Shown here: one piece after another, positions 9,199 through 21,493 of the stretch | Layout: each line of letters opens with the position of its first letter | How positions within the stretch are numbered: the first letter of the stretch is position 1 | Made by a program: the position numbers and the translations under genes | Source of the DNA: Mariannaea sp. PMI_226 | Lineage: Eukaryota; Ascomycota; Sordariomycetes; Hypocreales; Nectriaceae | Assembly (NCBI GenBank): GCA_024336345.1 | Contig: JANFOG010000006.1 | Coordinates: forward strand, 1,240,001-1,304,000 | Direction of reading: 5' to 3' | Length of the DNA: 64,000 nucleotides | Notes under the pieces: generated by a model | What the model was told of the DNA's origin: nothing | The model's database searches: none | What the model saw: the letters and a program-made list of their open reading frames with translations, nothing else

Positions 9199-10588
9199 AT
9201 GGCCACCGAAGCAGGCGGTCAGGCTCCGACTGCCCAACCTACGGAGAAGAAGGACCAGAACAAGGGCCAGAAGAAGGACCAGCAGGCCACCCAAGGCGCT
9301 GCCCCCGGCGAGAAGAAGCTGTCCGGTGCCGAGTTAAAGAAGAAGGCCAAGGAAGAGAAGGCGGCTCGGAGAGCGCAAGCCAAGGCTGCACAGGTTGTGC
9401 AGGCTCCAGCGCAAGGAGGTCACCAGGCTGCAGCTGGTGATGCCAAGGGCGGCAAGGGAAAGCCCAAGCAAGATGCACACCATGGCGGTGCAAAGCTGCC
9501 ACTACGACCAGCCCAGGCGGCTGTCGTCCCCAAGGAGGTCAAGCCTTCGGTACCAGAGTTCTTCAGTCACCTATCCATGGCCAAGCGGATAGAGATGACC
9601 CATGCAGATAAGGACGCCCACCCTGCCGTGTTAGTCCTGGGCGAACACATGAGCTCCTTCGTCATTTCCGACAGCATCACCCGCTTGGAAGCGACTCTCC
9701 TGGCTTTCAAAAAGGTACTTCCAAGTCGCAAGACACCCTCAATTCGCATCAGCCTCTCTAACAAGAGTACAGGTCATTGACTCATATACCACTCCCATCA
9801 ATACCACATTCTCACGGCATTTCACCTCTCACGTCCTCAACCCTCAAATCGAATATCTCACAGCATGTCGACCCATGTGTTTCTCCATGGGCAATGCCAT
9901 TCGATGGCTCAAACTTCAGATCAGCAAGGTAGACATTGACCTGCCAGATTTCGAAGTCAAGAAGCTCCTGTGCGAGTCCATTGATAACTTCATCCGCGAG
10001 CGCATTACCCTCGCCGACTACGTCATTGTCCAGCAGGCTGCTAGTATGATTTCCAACGACGACGTTATCTTGACCTACGCCCATCACCACCTGGTCGAGC
10101 GCACTCTTCTCCAGGCACACAAGGCAGGCAAACGGTTCCGTGTTATTCTAGTGGATGATGCCTATGAGCGGGTGGGCATCGACCTAGCCAAGAAACTCTC
10201 TGCAGCTGGTATTCAGATCGCCTACTCGTCCGACCTCGGCGCCCTGCGGACGCACCTTGGCGAGACGACTCAGGTTCTTCTTGCCGCAGAGGCCATCTTC
10301 AGCAATGGTGCTATGTATGCCCGTGCTGGATCCTGTGACATTGCCACTGCTGCCTCCGACTTTGGCGTCAGGGTCGTGGCTCTATGCGAGACTATTAACT
10401 TTACGGAGCGTGTGTCTATCGATTCCCTTACCTACAACGAGATTGATCCCGAGCGATGCACTGCCGACAGTTTCCGGTTGCTCTTTGACACCACGCGAGA
10501 CAAGCACCTCTCAGTGGTGGTGACGGAGCTGGGCAATTCTTCGGCGACATCTGTGCCAGCAATTCTTCGAAAGTTGGAGGAGCTGTAA
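9199..10588 (+). CDS. GCD2: Translation initiation factor eIF2B, delta subunit
   Basis: Regulatory subunit of eIF2B, the GDP/GTP exchange factor for eIF2. With the alpha and beta subunits it senses phosphorylated eIF2 and so tunes general amino-acid control. Exons 9199-9714 and 9773-10588 (58-bp intron, GTACTT..ACAG with a CTAAC branch site) give 443 residues. The first 140 residues are a Lys/Ala/Gln-rich, low-complexity tail (KKKAKEEKAARRAQAKAAQ), typical of fungal delta subunits. The Rossmann-like IF-2B domain follows, with SMGNAIRWLKLQI, DDVILTYAHHHLVE, RVILVDDAYERVGIDLAKKL, AAEAIFSNGAMYARAGSCDIA and a C-terminal NEIDPERCT segment. It starts about 2 kb from ARG7 with the U4 gene between them. 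Confidence 0.95.
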
Positions 10589-11123
10589 CATGTTGGTTTT
10601 GCTAGGTTAGACGATAAAAAAGTAGATGATCTGGGTAGTCCCCTTTCAGGCAAATACCTCCCCAGAATAGCAACTTGAAACAAAAAGAAAGAATTGATGA
10701 ATATGAGTACAATGTCACTCGTGGTGTCGTGTCTTGGCCCCTTTCGTTTACGTCCATCTCGCTGTTGATGACTCAATTGCGTGATCGTGAACAGAAACCA
10801 ATCAGATCCATATATCAAACTATCAGATCAGTCTTGGCGGTAATATCATCTTGACACACAAGAAAAAAACGTCCCAGTCTTCAATTCCAGGTGTCCCGTT
10901 TCGGGTCTATTCCCATACAGAAATATGTACAAAATCCCTTCCCCTTCTCCCAACGTTGCTTACATTGTTCGGGTCAGGGAGGTTTGAGGGGAGGAAACGA
11001 TTCTTTCGCTCTCAAATTTCCTCTTCCCTTCATCGTTCGTTCCTTTAACCCCCTCAGTTTCATCGTTCTCCTTTCTTGCTTTAGGTTTTTTTCATTGGAT
11101 TCCCTTCTTCTCTTGATTTGAAT
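10589..11123. other. Convergent 3' region, GCD2 / small complex I-like gene
   Basis: Untranslated sequence, T/C-rich toward 11100. No gene or repeat seen. Confidence 0.55.
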
Positions 11124-11538
11124 TTAAGCCTCGGCCTCTGCGTCTCGCTGAGCCTTGCGTGCCCGCTTCTCAAGGAGAGCTGCCTTTCGAGCGGTCAGGC
11201 TCTCGGTCTGTCGGTCGTCGACACCCTGGAGCCAGTATCCGAAGCTGGCGCCACCGAGGGCGTACACGGGGTAAGCCCAGAGAGAGGACTTGTTGAAGAA
11301 GGGGCGCATCTCGATACCGACTTGCCAGAATCGCACGGCGACGCCTAGTTTTGGGAATCACAGATCGTCAGCAGGGTGCCTTCGAAAAGAGCAAAGATAG
11401 AAGTAATGAAAAAATCAGCCGGGGGGGGTTCGGCATGGCGGGACGTTGCTGGGTGCTTCCTCCGGGGGAGAGGGATAGCATATTGGCGCACGAGGCAGAC
11501 GTACCGAAGGCGCTCCAGAAGGCGAGACGGTGAACCAT
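11124..11538 (-). CDS. Small membrane protein, probable accessory subunit of mitochondrial complex I
   Basis: Exons 11538-11505 and 11344-11124 with a 159-bp intron (GTACGT..CTAG) give 84 residues that start MVHRLAFWSAFGVAVRFWQ. There is one probable membrane helix (WAYPVYALGGASFGYWL) and a charged C-terminal helix rich in Arg/Lys/Ala (KAALLEKRARKAQRDAE). Size, topology and the RFWQ(V/L)-x-x-EMRPFFNK block remind me of the small fungal complex I subunit called NUUM in Yarrowia. That match is from memory and was not aligned. The short first exon was chosen because it gives an ATG in good context and an exact phase. The gene is real with high probability; the function is moderately likely. Confidence 0.6.
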
Positions 11539-12232
11539 TTTGGGCAATTGACCGTTGATGTGTCGGGACTGGAGTTTGGGGAGGATTTCTCGCGGATTCG
11601 GCCGGGTTCGCGGGCGTGACGGTGGTCTGGTTGCAGCTCTGCCGAGAGAAGAGGTCGTGATCCTGATGCGGTCCTCCAATGGCTCAAAGCTCAATTGGAC
11701 TAGAGCTGATTGGTCGCGATCGGGTCACGTGATGGGTCTCTTGCCGACATTGAACAAATCAGCCTACCCTGTAGTCATGGCCAATAGCCGTAGTATCTTG
11801 GTACTGCGGTTTACACATTAAACGAGCAGAAGAAATGCTCGTCTATTAGAACCATGAGATGAATGCTTTGTCAAGATACGATAATCATTTATTGGATAAG
11901 AATGTTGTGATTGGTTAATTTCGCATAGAATACATTACGGTCTTGTTCAAAACTACTGATGAACCAGAAGGCTAGGTTATCAACAATACATCAATACTTT
12001 CTAACACGCAATAGCGGTCAAATTCATCTCTATCTATTTCATATCTTTATTAATTCATTACAAAAATAATACAGATTGATCTATACACAATCCATCTATG
12101 TACCGACAAACACTCTAGTGTGCAACTACAGGCTCAAAACGTACAATACTCTTGCAAAAAAAAAGGCAACCAATTCTGTACTTCTCGTTACGCCATTCAT
12201 TATGCATTCGGAATCCGCTCAAACAAACCCTC
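11539..12232. other. Intergenic, no gene seen
   Basis: Promoter of the small complex I-like gene and the 3' flank of the DUF3684 gene. The segment from 11830 to 12150 is AT-rich and has no ORF of note. Confidence 0.5.
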
Positions 12233-15200
12233 TCAGTCTAGCAAGCTTCTATTATTCGGTAGAGAAGAGTAAGGTGGAGGTGCCGACAACGTCGGAGCTC
12301 GAGATGGCGCAGTCGCGTTGTTCCCCTCTCCAATCCACTGCATGGTCCTGGCGACCATCTTGGCGAAGTATTGTTGAATGAATGATTCACTATATTCAGT
12401 TAGCATCTCACTTTTCCTGCCTCACATAAATGTGATGGGGACTTACGTATAATAACTGTGATCCGAGTTGTGAGGTGAAACAAGGTTGTGGGCCAACTCA
12501 TGAGCCAACACAACCCACCACCACGTTGCCGCTTCGGCCTTGGCCTCACCTGGGCGTGGCCCGTCAAGCTGCGTAGCATGAAGTTGCAAGAAGAAGCGGA
12601 AATTGCAGAAGATACTGCCTCCGGTGTTGAATGCTATCGTCCCACCGACTTCATCATAAAAGATATGAAGCACCTTGGGGGCAAGCTGGTAAATGTTCCC
12701 AATTTCAACAAGGAGAGTAGCAAAGGTGTTGAGCTTAGCAGTGTTTGCAGACAGGAACTTAGCTACGTCTGCCGACAAGTCCTTTGCGACGAAGATCTTC
12801 ATGCCGTTTGAGGCCTCTGCAACAGAGCTGATATTCTGAGCAGGCTTACTGTCACAGTATGTCGCTTGCTCCTTGACCTCATTGACTTGAGGCTCCGAGA
12901 AGACGCTATTCGACCCATATGCTCGAGTAGAGTTTACGGCATTCAGTAGATTCTGTTGGACAAGAGCAGGATTAGTAACTCTTCCATCATCTTTCTGTGT
13001 GTGCCGGCCGGTATCGGTTGAGCTGCCACCGGGATGTTGACCTGCTTCGGTGGGATTCTCCAGGAATTTATTTGCCTGCTTGTGGGATTCATTTTCATCT
13101 TCATCATCAGAGTTCTCAAAGCCGAGACGCCGAGATAAGTTAGAGAAGAGACCTCTATTCTTCTTCGGGGCCCTATTCTGGAGTCCCTTAGGTTCCTCAG
13201 GCGAGTCCCAAGAGCCAGGCATCATGGTATTGGGACGTTCAGGCGTTGATGTTGTTGCAACTTCTCTCGCTGCTTCAGCAGCCTTCGCCTCGACAGTGGC
13301 CTGGCTCTGCCACGTCTTTTCCCTTTCCTCAATCTTGCGTTGTTCTTCCTCAAGTGCTTTACGCCTTTCTTCTTCAGCAATCCTTGCTTCAGCGGCTTTG
13401 GCTCGAAGGATTCGATCCACATTGTAGCCACGAGCTCTCAGGCCGTACAGATCCAATGTGAGGAAGGGCTCAAAGAAGAGATACGCCTGCTGGTTAGGTC
13501 GACTGAGAAGCATCTGGCAGATGGCTTGGCCGACTTGATACATGTCGGGTTTCCCTTCGTCAGCTACATACAGTACCCAGCCATTATTTGTCTGAGAACT
13601 TGCAGCAGAGCGCTTCTCCTTGTGTGTTTGGCTGTGGCCACTGAGGCTGCGACGCAAGGCGACTGATCGAACGACGTTAACTGTGAGATGCTTGTCCAGC
13701 CACTTGGCGTCATGCTTAATGCTGTCTCGTCGATAGCTGGAGTATTCGTAAAGGAAGATCTTAGATCTCTCAATCACATGCTTGCGAAGGCTAACGGCCA
13801 ATCTTTGTTGATCGCTTGGAGGTCCAATACGAATATCCTCCTGGACAATGCTGCTTAGCTTTTGCGCGCCAAGGGCAAGATAGAAAGTTTCGAGAATATC
13901 CTCTTCGGGAGCGCAAATAAGCCGGTCCTTGAATAGTCGGTAGCTGATAATATCATCCAGAATTACGATTTGACTTGCAGAAGCGAGTTGGTACTGTCTG
14001 ATAGGCGCTTCTTCCTCGTCGAAATCATCCACCTTGCCCTTTGCAGGTGATAGTTCTTTATATGCGAGAAGAAAGGGAGACGTTCGCATCTTGCGCCAAA
14101 GGTCCTTGTCTCGGTGAAGCGTGGAAGATGCCTCTGCTAGGGATTTAAGAAGTTCGAGGTACTTTTCCGGGCTCTGCAATACACTGAGAAGGCGGGCTGG
14201 CTCGTTGCATGCCATCTCTGCGACCTCAAGCTTTGTTGGCTCGTGTTTGGCACCGCACTGGAACAAGAACGCATTGGCATCGGCGCCGAAATCAACGAAG
14301 TCGAAAATATCACCATAGGTTGTAGTTGCCCCCAAATAGACTTGAGAAGGGCTGACATACGAAAACGTCGAAACTGGCTGCTCAGACGACTTTGAGGGCA
14401 TAGTTCGGGAGATGGGCACAATAGGAGCCTTTCTCAACCTTGCCAACGAGTTCTGATCCAACTCTGTGATACGAGATGCAAAGTAGCTGAATAAACTTGT
14501 CCCACGAGCTTGATCCTTGGGAGGCTCAGCTAAGAGGCGGTTGACACACTCCATCATGGGAGGATCTCTCGCAACACCAAATTTCTGGACAAGTTAGTCA
14601 AGTCTCAATAGTCAAGTTTGGGAAAGAGTACTTACGTTGGCATGGTCGTGTAGATCTTTTCGTAGAATGTGGAATCCAAGGATAGATGCTCGGGAGTTCC
14701 AGAAGCATCGTGACGGTGGCATGAGCAAGGTGCTCCCCTCTAGAGGTACAAACGCCTTACGACTTTCGCTCAAGTCGAAAGCGCTATAACGGTTGATGTG
14801 GTGATTGGCGACAAAGTAAGCATTTGCGGAGACCCTGAGAGCTTCGTCCTTACCCGCCATCATATCAACAAGTTCTGGGACTGAGGGGTGAGGTCGCAGA
14901 CCCAGGGCTGTCAGAAATCGTGCCTCCATGCTGCTTGGACGGAAGCTGCCCGGTGGACCGGGCCACTGCAGAATCGGCAACTGGAGGGTTCGAAGAGAGT
15001 CCTTGGGCTCGAAAAGCTCAGATACCTTGTATAGAGTCTCAGTGCCCTTAGTGGGCTCCATCCCCTTGGGACCAGCCTCGGCCGGGCAGAAACGAGTCTC
15101 CTTGAGTTTCCGAAGGTCAGCTGCAGGAATATCCTGACTCACAGAGGCAAGATACTTGACGAGCTCAACATGACTCCATTTTTGCTGGCCTGATTCCCCT

Positions 15201-17647
15201 GAAGCATTGAGAAGTCTCGTGAAAATAGTCTCTAGGTCGACCGTTTTGCGGACACCAATCGCCAACAGAAGTTTCTCTTTCACCTTGTCACAACCTTGGA
15301 TGATTGGCAAATCGTCAAAGAGTTTGACGGATGGGAAGAATGATTCCGAGGGCTTTCTCATTCCCATTTTGGTAGGCATAACTGTGTGGGCCTGAAGTAA
15401 GGCTATGACACCCGACTTGGGGACACTTCCAATATTCTCCCAGTTCTTCGACAACACTACCAGAACCTGAACAGCGAAACTTGGTGATCTCCCAATACTC
15501 TGCTCTACCGACTGAGAATCGCTTGTCTCAACAAGGAATCTAAGCCACGGTAAAACTTCCAACGGTTGCCAACCAAGAGCTTCCAGTTCAGGAACACTTG
15601 AGTTCGCTGTCAAAGCGTGGGGGATGGCTGTTGGAGGGATAGGCATGTGTGCAGGAATTCTGTTTCCACTCATGTGATACTGGATGCTCTCAAGAGCAAT
15701 GATTTCACCGTTGTCGCCGTCATCACTCATCGTACCAACAGCAACTTCCAGTAGCGCAGATCGACTCGGAGGGTCAAGCTCTCCACTCAAGCTCTTTTTA
15801 CCAGCCCAGCTTATGAAATTCATCAGTTGAACCCTGTTCATAGCCTTTGATTCTAATTCTTGCTTCACGTCCGTGACAGTGATAGGAGTTATTAGACCAA
15901 AATCAATGAGCTTCTTCACGAATGGGACGTCTTTCATCTCCTTGGGAATGACCGGAATGCTGTCAACAAACTTGCTCATTTCCTCCGAGGCGATGCGAAC
16001 CTGGGCAGTTTGGAGAACTCCCCGACTCGAGTATGTCTCAATCGTAGCCTTCTTGAAACAAACCCAAAAGGCCTCTTCAATGATTTGCCCAACTTGACCA
16101 CTGGGTGTTGAGTCGCCAAAGGTGAACGTCTTCAAGATGTGTAGAGCCTCTGGCATGAATTTACTAATAATCGTCGGTGATACCTTGCCGTTGTCGAGAA
16201 TGGCTTGCTTCACTCGGCCGTTGAGGTCACTCATTTCGTTTGAGAAGGCCAGGCGTGTAATAATACCAGCAGCTCGGAGGATCTCCAGGTTCCAAGTCCG
16301 TACCCATCGTGCATTCAAATCGATGGCTTCTCTTTCAACAGTCGGAATTACTGAAGGGGCTGAGATATGCAATCCAGCTCCAGTAGTCTGCATGGTGGGA
16401 AAGCCAATAAAGATTCGACCGCCGGGCTTCTTGCTCGGGAGGACAGAGGCGAACACATCAGTAGCCTTGCTGATGGCCCCAGAGGTCGCGGCGTCATTAG
16501 AGGCCTGAGACTCATCGTAAGAGGAGGTCAAGATGGAAATCCTTGTGGTTTTTGGTGGGGGCTTCTTGGTTGCACGCTCAAGCTCAGAGGCGAATGAAGC
16601 CGCAACATTGGTCCTAATCGAGGCTGAAGTTGCTCGAAGGAAAATGGTCGAGGAAGAGAGTTTGGTAATATCCTCAGATATAACTGCTTGCGCAGCTTTT
16701 TCTTCGTTTTGTGCTTTGGTCTTGAGGCTGGCTTGCGATGCAGTGGATGTCAGTCTTGCGAAAAAGGACCGCAAGGACGGTGCTTCTGTAGCGGCAGCGT
16801 ATGATTCGGCAGATTTCGTAGTAGAAGCCGCAGCCTGGGGCTTCCAACCAATAGCAGCCATGAAAGAGGCATCGATTTGGGTACTGGTGCGATCGACACC
16901 GACTACCCTCATGATGTTATCCTTGGTTCTAGTTTCTAGATCTCTAGGCAACGGAAGTTCAACGCTCGGAGAGGACTTCTTCTTGAGTGACAATATCTCG
17001 TGGTCATCAATCCAAAACTCGATCTTCTCGAGGGCAACGAAAGTCAAGCTTGTTGCCAAGAACTGACCGACTGACAAGAGATTCGGTAGAGGGGTGGTAG
17101 TATTTCGGTAGTCTAGGACAAATGTTGTATGAGGGGTTGCTTGATCTGGCGGAATTTGTGACTTTTTGGTAAAAAGAGCATTTCCCTTCCAATAGAAAGC
17201 CATGGCCTCGTTTCCGGAGCTGACGAACGGCTCCTCACAATCGGCAAAGACACTGTAGAAGCCAACACCGAAGGCACCGATCTTCGTCTCGTCCGGATTT
17301 CCTTCGGCGATGCGCTTGAGTCGGCCCCAGTCGGTTTTTGTGAAAGGCTGGCCGTCATTCTGGACAACAAGACGTCGAAGAGTGTGATTTGAGAGGGTAT
17401 GTTTCAAGATATCGGATCGATTTGGAGAGCTCGGAAGCGGCACTTGGGTCGAAGGAAGCGTCTCCCATTTGACGGAAACCGTTGTTGCCTGGGCGTCGGC
17501 GGCATTCTGGATGAGTTCTCGCAAAGTAGTCCATTCTCCAGAATATCTCGCGAGGACCTTGTCGATCAAGGCTCTGGTATCGACGGTAACAGCCTCCTCG
17601 TCTTCCCCGTCCCGCAAAGCGGCGGCTCGTAATCTCGAATAGTCCAT
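12233..17647 (-). CDS. Very large GHKL-ATPase protein (DUF3684 type, sacsin-like N-terminus) with C-terminal Wss1-like zinc-protease motif
   Basis: Exons 17647-14636, 14584-12447 and 12389-12233 (51- and 57-bp introns) give 1768 residues. The N-terminal 250 residues form an Hsp90/sacsin-like ATP-binding fold: the N-box RELIQNAADA (43-52), a QNDGQPF loop (about 97-103) and GAFGVGFYSVF (125-135). The rest matches the fungal DUF3684 type in length and style. It has a charged coiled stretch rich in Glu/Lys/Ala around residues 1385-1430 (RIAEEERRKALEEEQRK) and a disordered linker. Near the C-terminus is HELAHNLVSPHNSDH (1699-1713), a HExxH zincin signature with the third His spaced as in Wss1/WLM proteases (HExxHNxxGPHxxxF). 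The last exon adds about 50 residues including ESFIQQYFAKM and a Pro-rich end. Cellular role unknown; a chaperone- or protease-like function is only inferred. Confidence 0.88.
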
Positions 17648-18938
17648 CTTCCGCTCGGTTTCGGAAATCTGAGTGACGGATCAAGCCCGCATGGTTCGAA
17701 GAAGAAGCTGGCTCAATATGTAGACAGGCAGAAGTGTTGGAAACGTGGTAACTTTGGTACAGTGGCAAGCGGGCTGTTGTTTAGTGACGATTGGTTGGGC
17801 AGCCTAGTTTGTATGAAGTACGTTACGGAGCACGGAGTAAAGCGAAGCGAGATGTACGTAAGGTGGTAAGCAAGGCAGAAAGAAGCATCCGCACGCCGTG
17901 CGCAAACTGGAAGAAAGCAATAGACACCAGACTGGTTTGTCAGAAAGAAACTGATGGAAAACAGAAAGAAAACAAGGCGTGCTTATTGGTTGTTGAGAGA
18001 ATGAGTTGAAGTTGAATTCTGAATATATCAATGGCTGGCCATCTTGATAAGTGACGTTGGCCGCTGGCTAGGAACTTCCCGTTGGCCACTCTGTTTAGAG
18101 GGTAGTGACCAATCATGGCGCTCAGGCCCGGGTGTTCTTTTAGTGATCAACATGGGGCCCTCTCAGCTGAGTTCAGGTACCAACATGTCTAAGAAGCCAC
18201 CAGTGATCGACCGCATGTGTAGCATACCGACTGCATACCTACCTACCTGACTTCTTTCAAAGTATATCAAATGGAGCTAGCATCTAGGACTCGGGCATTC
18301 TCAATAAGGAGTTCATGCCTGCATATGTCGCCTGCCAAGGCAGATTATCTTGATATGCCTGGCCTCGTCGCAATACTGAGTGAGGTAGGGCAATCAGCCT
18401 TCAATTGTGCAGAGAAGCAATGGAACGCTTGCCTCTGATTTTTATTTCCATAGCCTAAAGCTCGATCATCTATGTCTCTCCACATCCGCGCCCTGAACGC
18501 GGGCATGACGAGTCATGAAGTCTTTTCATGCCAAATAAAGAGGCTGGTTGAGCTATAACTAACTGTCCTTCATTGCGGTGAGGCTGCTAAAAGCTAATGA
18601 GATAGTTACTGAATTATCCTAGATTGCACCATCACGCAAGGGGAGACATTCATAGAAATATTGCATGTCCCCAATTCCCTGGCTGAGTCGGTAGGTAGAA
18701 AAGGCCAATGCACTGAGCCAGCCCCAAGTCTGCTTGTGCCTCTCGCGTGCATGCATACCGACCTAGGAAGATGATACATTTGTGCTGCTGCTTCGACGTG
18801 ACCCTGGTATGCAGGTACCCACAACGAACACCCATGCTTCCAGGGTTCCGATTTGGTGGTCAGTCGAACTGGTCGAACCGCGATCTTCTCAACCTCATCA
18901 CAGGATAAAACTACTGTACTCTTTACTAAGACGGGAGA
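17648..18938. other. Intergenic, no gene seen
   Basis: About 1.3 kb between divergent genes. It contains TACGGAG at 17824 followed by CACGGAGTA, and CTACCTACCTGAC near 18238. No coding or RNA gene is recognised. Confidence 0.5.
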
Positions 18939-20102
18939 ATGCTACAAGAAGTCATGGAGGCAAAGAATGAGGCGCCTATCACACCTGCAGCCAGCCCATC
19001 TGATCCAAAGCCAACAGAGCTAGGACACATCACTTTCGATGACGATGGAGATCTGCTGCTGCGTGTTGGCGCCGACCTGGACGTTGAACTATTTGAATTC
19101 TTGGTTTGCTCAGCCGCGCTACGGCGGGCCTCACCGGTTTGGAAGACAATGCTGTACGGCCCATTCAAGGAAGCGAAGCCTGCTGATGGAGACTGGGTTG
19201 TGTCGCTACCCAGCGATCGACCCGACTCTATGTCCATTATTTTGGACATTATTCACGCGGATTTTGGAAATATACCAAAGACTCCCGCTATCGAAGTTCT
19301 TCATGGGATCATGGTCATTTGCGATAAGTATGACATGATTGAAGTCATACGGCCGTGGGCTGCCGACTGGTTGGAATCCGCAATGGAACAAGAATCTGCA
19401 AAGGACGCAGACACCCTAGCTATGGTAACATACATTGCGTGGCAGCTTGGCGACAAAGGACTTTACGAGGCGATGTTCAATAAACTCGCCGTTCTTTGCG
19501 CATTGGACCAGTCAGGGTCTCTGACCCTATTCGATGGTACTCTTCTCACAAAATATAGCAACCTTGGACCATCAGATATACTCGGTAAGCCACCTCGGAT
19601 GGGAGTCCTTGTTGGCATTGACTGACTCCTCATTGCAGATAAGATTGCGCTGCGGCGAACCGAGTGCATCACAAAGGTGGTGAAATCAGTCCATTGTATT
19701 ATAGAAGACCTTGTCAACCAGAGGGCGCGTCATCATGAAAGCCTTGCTGAATCAGAGAGTCAAACGTGTGCTCATATCACTTTGGGGAGTCTTTGGCTTG
19801 GAATGATCAAAACCAGAGGCTCGATCTTACCAGATGGTCCTGAAGAAGTACTGGAAAGCGTTTCAGAGCTGACTGACTCGATTAAGAAAGCCCTGAAGTT
19901 TGTAAAGGGTTACGAAGGTCGTCTGGGTTATAACACAATCAAGTGTGATCATACCAAGGGCATTCGTGAAGCCATTGACTATGGGAAGAAGGATTGGCGA
20001 GAAGTTGACTCAGCTGAGAAAGCTTTCTTAGAAGCGCAATCTGAGAAAACTGGCTTGTCTTCTAAAGGTTCGGGGCTATCTGCTGAGTTGGAGAGCAACT
20101 AG
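18939..20102 (+). CDS. BTB/POZ-domain protein
   Basis: Exons 18939-19584 and 19639-20102 (54-bp intron, GTAAGC..GCAG) give 369 residues. Residues about 30-150 show the BTB fold pattern: DGDLLLRVGADLDVELFEFLVCSAALRRASPVWKTML, then VSLPSDRPDSMSIILDIIHADF, then LHGIMVICDKYDMIEVIRPW. This matches the fungal type in which the usual HKxxL is replaced by a shorter F-x-V-x-S-x-x-L-x-x-x-SPV-x-x-ML. The second half carries an His/Cys-containing region without a family I know. BTB domains mediate dimerisation and Cul3 recruitment; no partner is visible here. A start at the second ATG (18954) is also possible. Confidence 0.82.
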
Positions 20103-20267
20103 CCATCGAGGCTGGAGATGCATGTGCTGCACGTCAAGTTGAATGTCACTGGAGACCAAACCGCGAGGCATGTTTCTAAACACATAAAAGACAAACAAAC
20201 GGCAAATTATTGAATCCTGTACAAGGGGTATCCTCTAAATGATGTTAAAATGGTGACAGAAGTGTCC

Positions 20268-21002
20268 TCAGTCTGACCGACGAGGCGGTTTTGGGCTTCG
20301 ACTTCGCCTTCGATCGTCTCGTGATCTCGATCGTCGGCGTTCTCTGCTTCGGTCCCTTCGCCGACGATCTTCTCTCTCGGTGCTTCTGTTTCTGTTGCTC
20401 GTACGATGACGTCTACGGTCATCGTCGTCCCTTTCTCGGTCAGCACCCCTGCTTCTTCCACCCTCTCGGTCTCGACTCCGGCTTCGCCTATGTCTTCGAT
20501 GTCGCCGTTCTCGACCACCGTCTTGGTCACGATCGCGGCTCCGACTTCTATGTCGTCGCCTCTCTCGTCTATCAGAATTATCGTGGCGCCGTGTTCTATC
20601 CGTCTTTCCATCGTCTGCATCAAGGACTGGCGGTTCTCCAGTGGGACCAATCTGTCTCTGTGTTCCAACTTCAACAGAGTTGGCGCCAGAACTGTTTCGT
20701 ACAGGGGGTGGAAGACCCAAGGCTTTTGCAATGGCATCTTCCTCGGCCTCTTTGACCTTGCGCAACTCCTCTCTTCGTTCTCTCTCTTGGCGTTCCTCCT
20801 CAGTCTCGTTTGGGTCGTTCGCAGCGGTTGCGTCGGCCTTTGCGTACCAGTTGAGATCACGACCTTTTTGCCACCGGCCCACAGGGGCCATCAGACTGTG
20901 GCCAAGGTAATTTTCGCGGTGATTCGAGCTTGCAACATCGTCCCAGCTGAAGTTGACACCTCCCCTCGAACCAGACTTGCGAATGGTCGAAAGCAGATCC
21001 AT
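20268..21002 (-). CDS. MMTAG2-like nuclear protein with Arg/Ser-rich tail
   Basis: Single exon, 244 residues. The first 60 residues carry the conserved block of the multiple-myeloma tumour-associated protein 2 family: [39 protein letters not shown] short Glu/Arg coiled segment follows ([33 protein letters not shown]), which contains the AxALGL box also seen in animal members. The last 110 residues are Arg/Ser/Asp-rich ([21 protein letters not shown]), which suggests nuclear RNA-processing association. Function is poorly defined in any organism. The 490-bp gap to MED6 probably holds a shared divergent promoter. Long antisense ORFs over the tail are by-products of its repetitive codons. Confidence 0.88.
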   Translation of the reverse strand: MDLLSTIRKSGSRGGVNFSWDDVASSNHRENYLGHSLMAPVGRWQKGRDLNWYAKADATAANDPNETEEERQERERREELRKVKEAEEDAIAKALGLPPPVRNSSGANSVEVGTQRQIGPTGEPPVLDADDGKTDRTRRHDNSDRRERRRHRSRSRDRDQDGGRERRHRRHRRSRSRDREGGRSRGADRERDDDDRRRHRTSNRNRSTEREDRRRRDRSRERRRSRSRDDRRRSRSPKPPRRSD

Positions 21003-21493
21003 GATTGCGATGTTGGCGTGATGCTTATCTTTAGAAGAGGACTGACGACTAGTGATGAAATTTCGGTTTTCGGTCGATGTTAACGGTTTCGATGTTTCTT
21101 GTCGTAATGAAGAGGGATGAGGGTATCCAGGCTGAAAATGTGGTAAGGACTAAGAGGAAAGAATCTTTGGAGAGATTCGTGGATGCAAATGATGATCTTG
21201 AAACGCCACAGGACGCCCTGCGCCTACTTACTGTACGCACAGTACGACGTCCAGCAGGTACAGTACAAAATAGAAGCTTGCGGGGCAAACGCAGCCGCTA
21301 AAACTGCCTGCCCCGTCCCCCTGTAAAACTTAAGGCACCCGAACGTCAGGAGCTAGACCCCACGTCACTCTGCACCAAGAGCTTGGGGTCATTTCTTTCC
21401 TCCGAAACACTGAAAGAGGATACAACCTCTGACATCGCCATCCTCCACAGCACGCGACTCTGCTCCTTTCTTTCCTCTGATTAATCGCCAAAA
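21003..21493. promoter_or_regulatory. Divergent promoter region, MMTAG2-like / MED6
   Basis: 490 bp between divergent starts. It includes the imperfect repeat CTGTACGCACAGTACGAC near 21233-21250. No separate gene is supported. Confidence 0.5.

Noticed and set aside
20207..21083. ORFs over the MMTAG2-like gene (217 aa minus, 225 and 154 aa plus)
   Set aside because: They are shadows of its RS-rich tail; only the 20268-21002 frame has the conserved family block.
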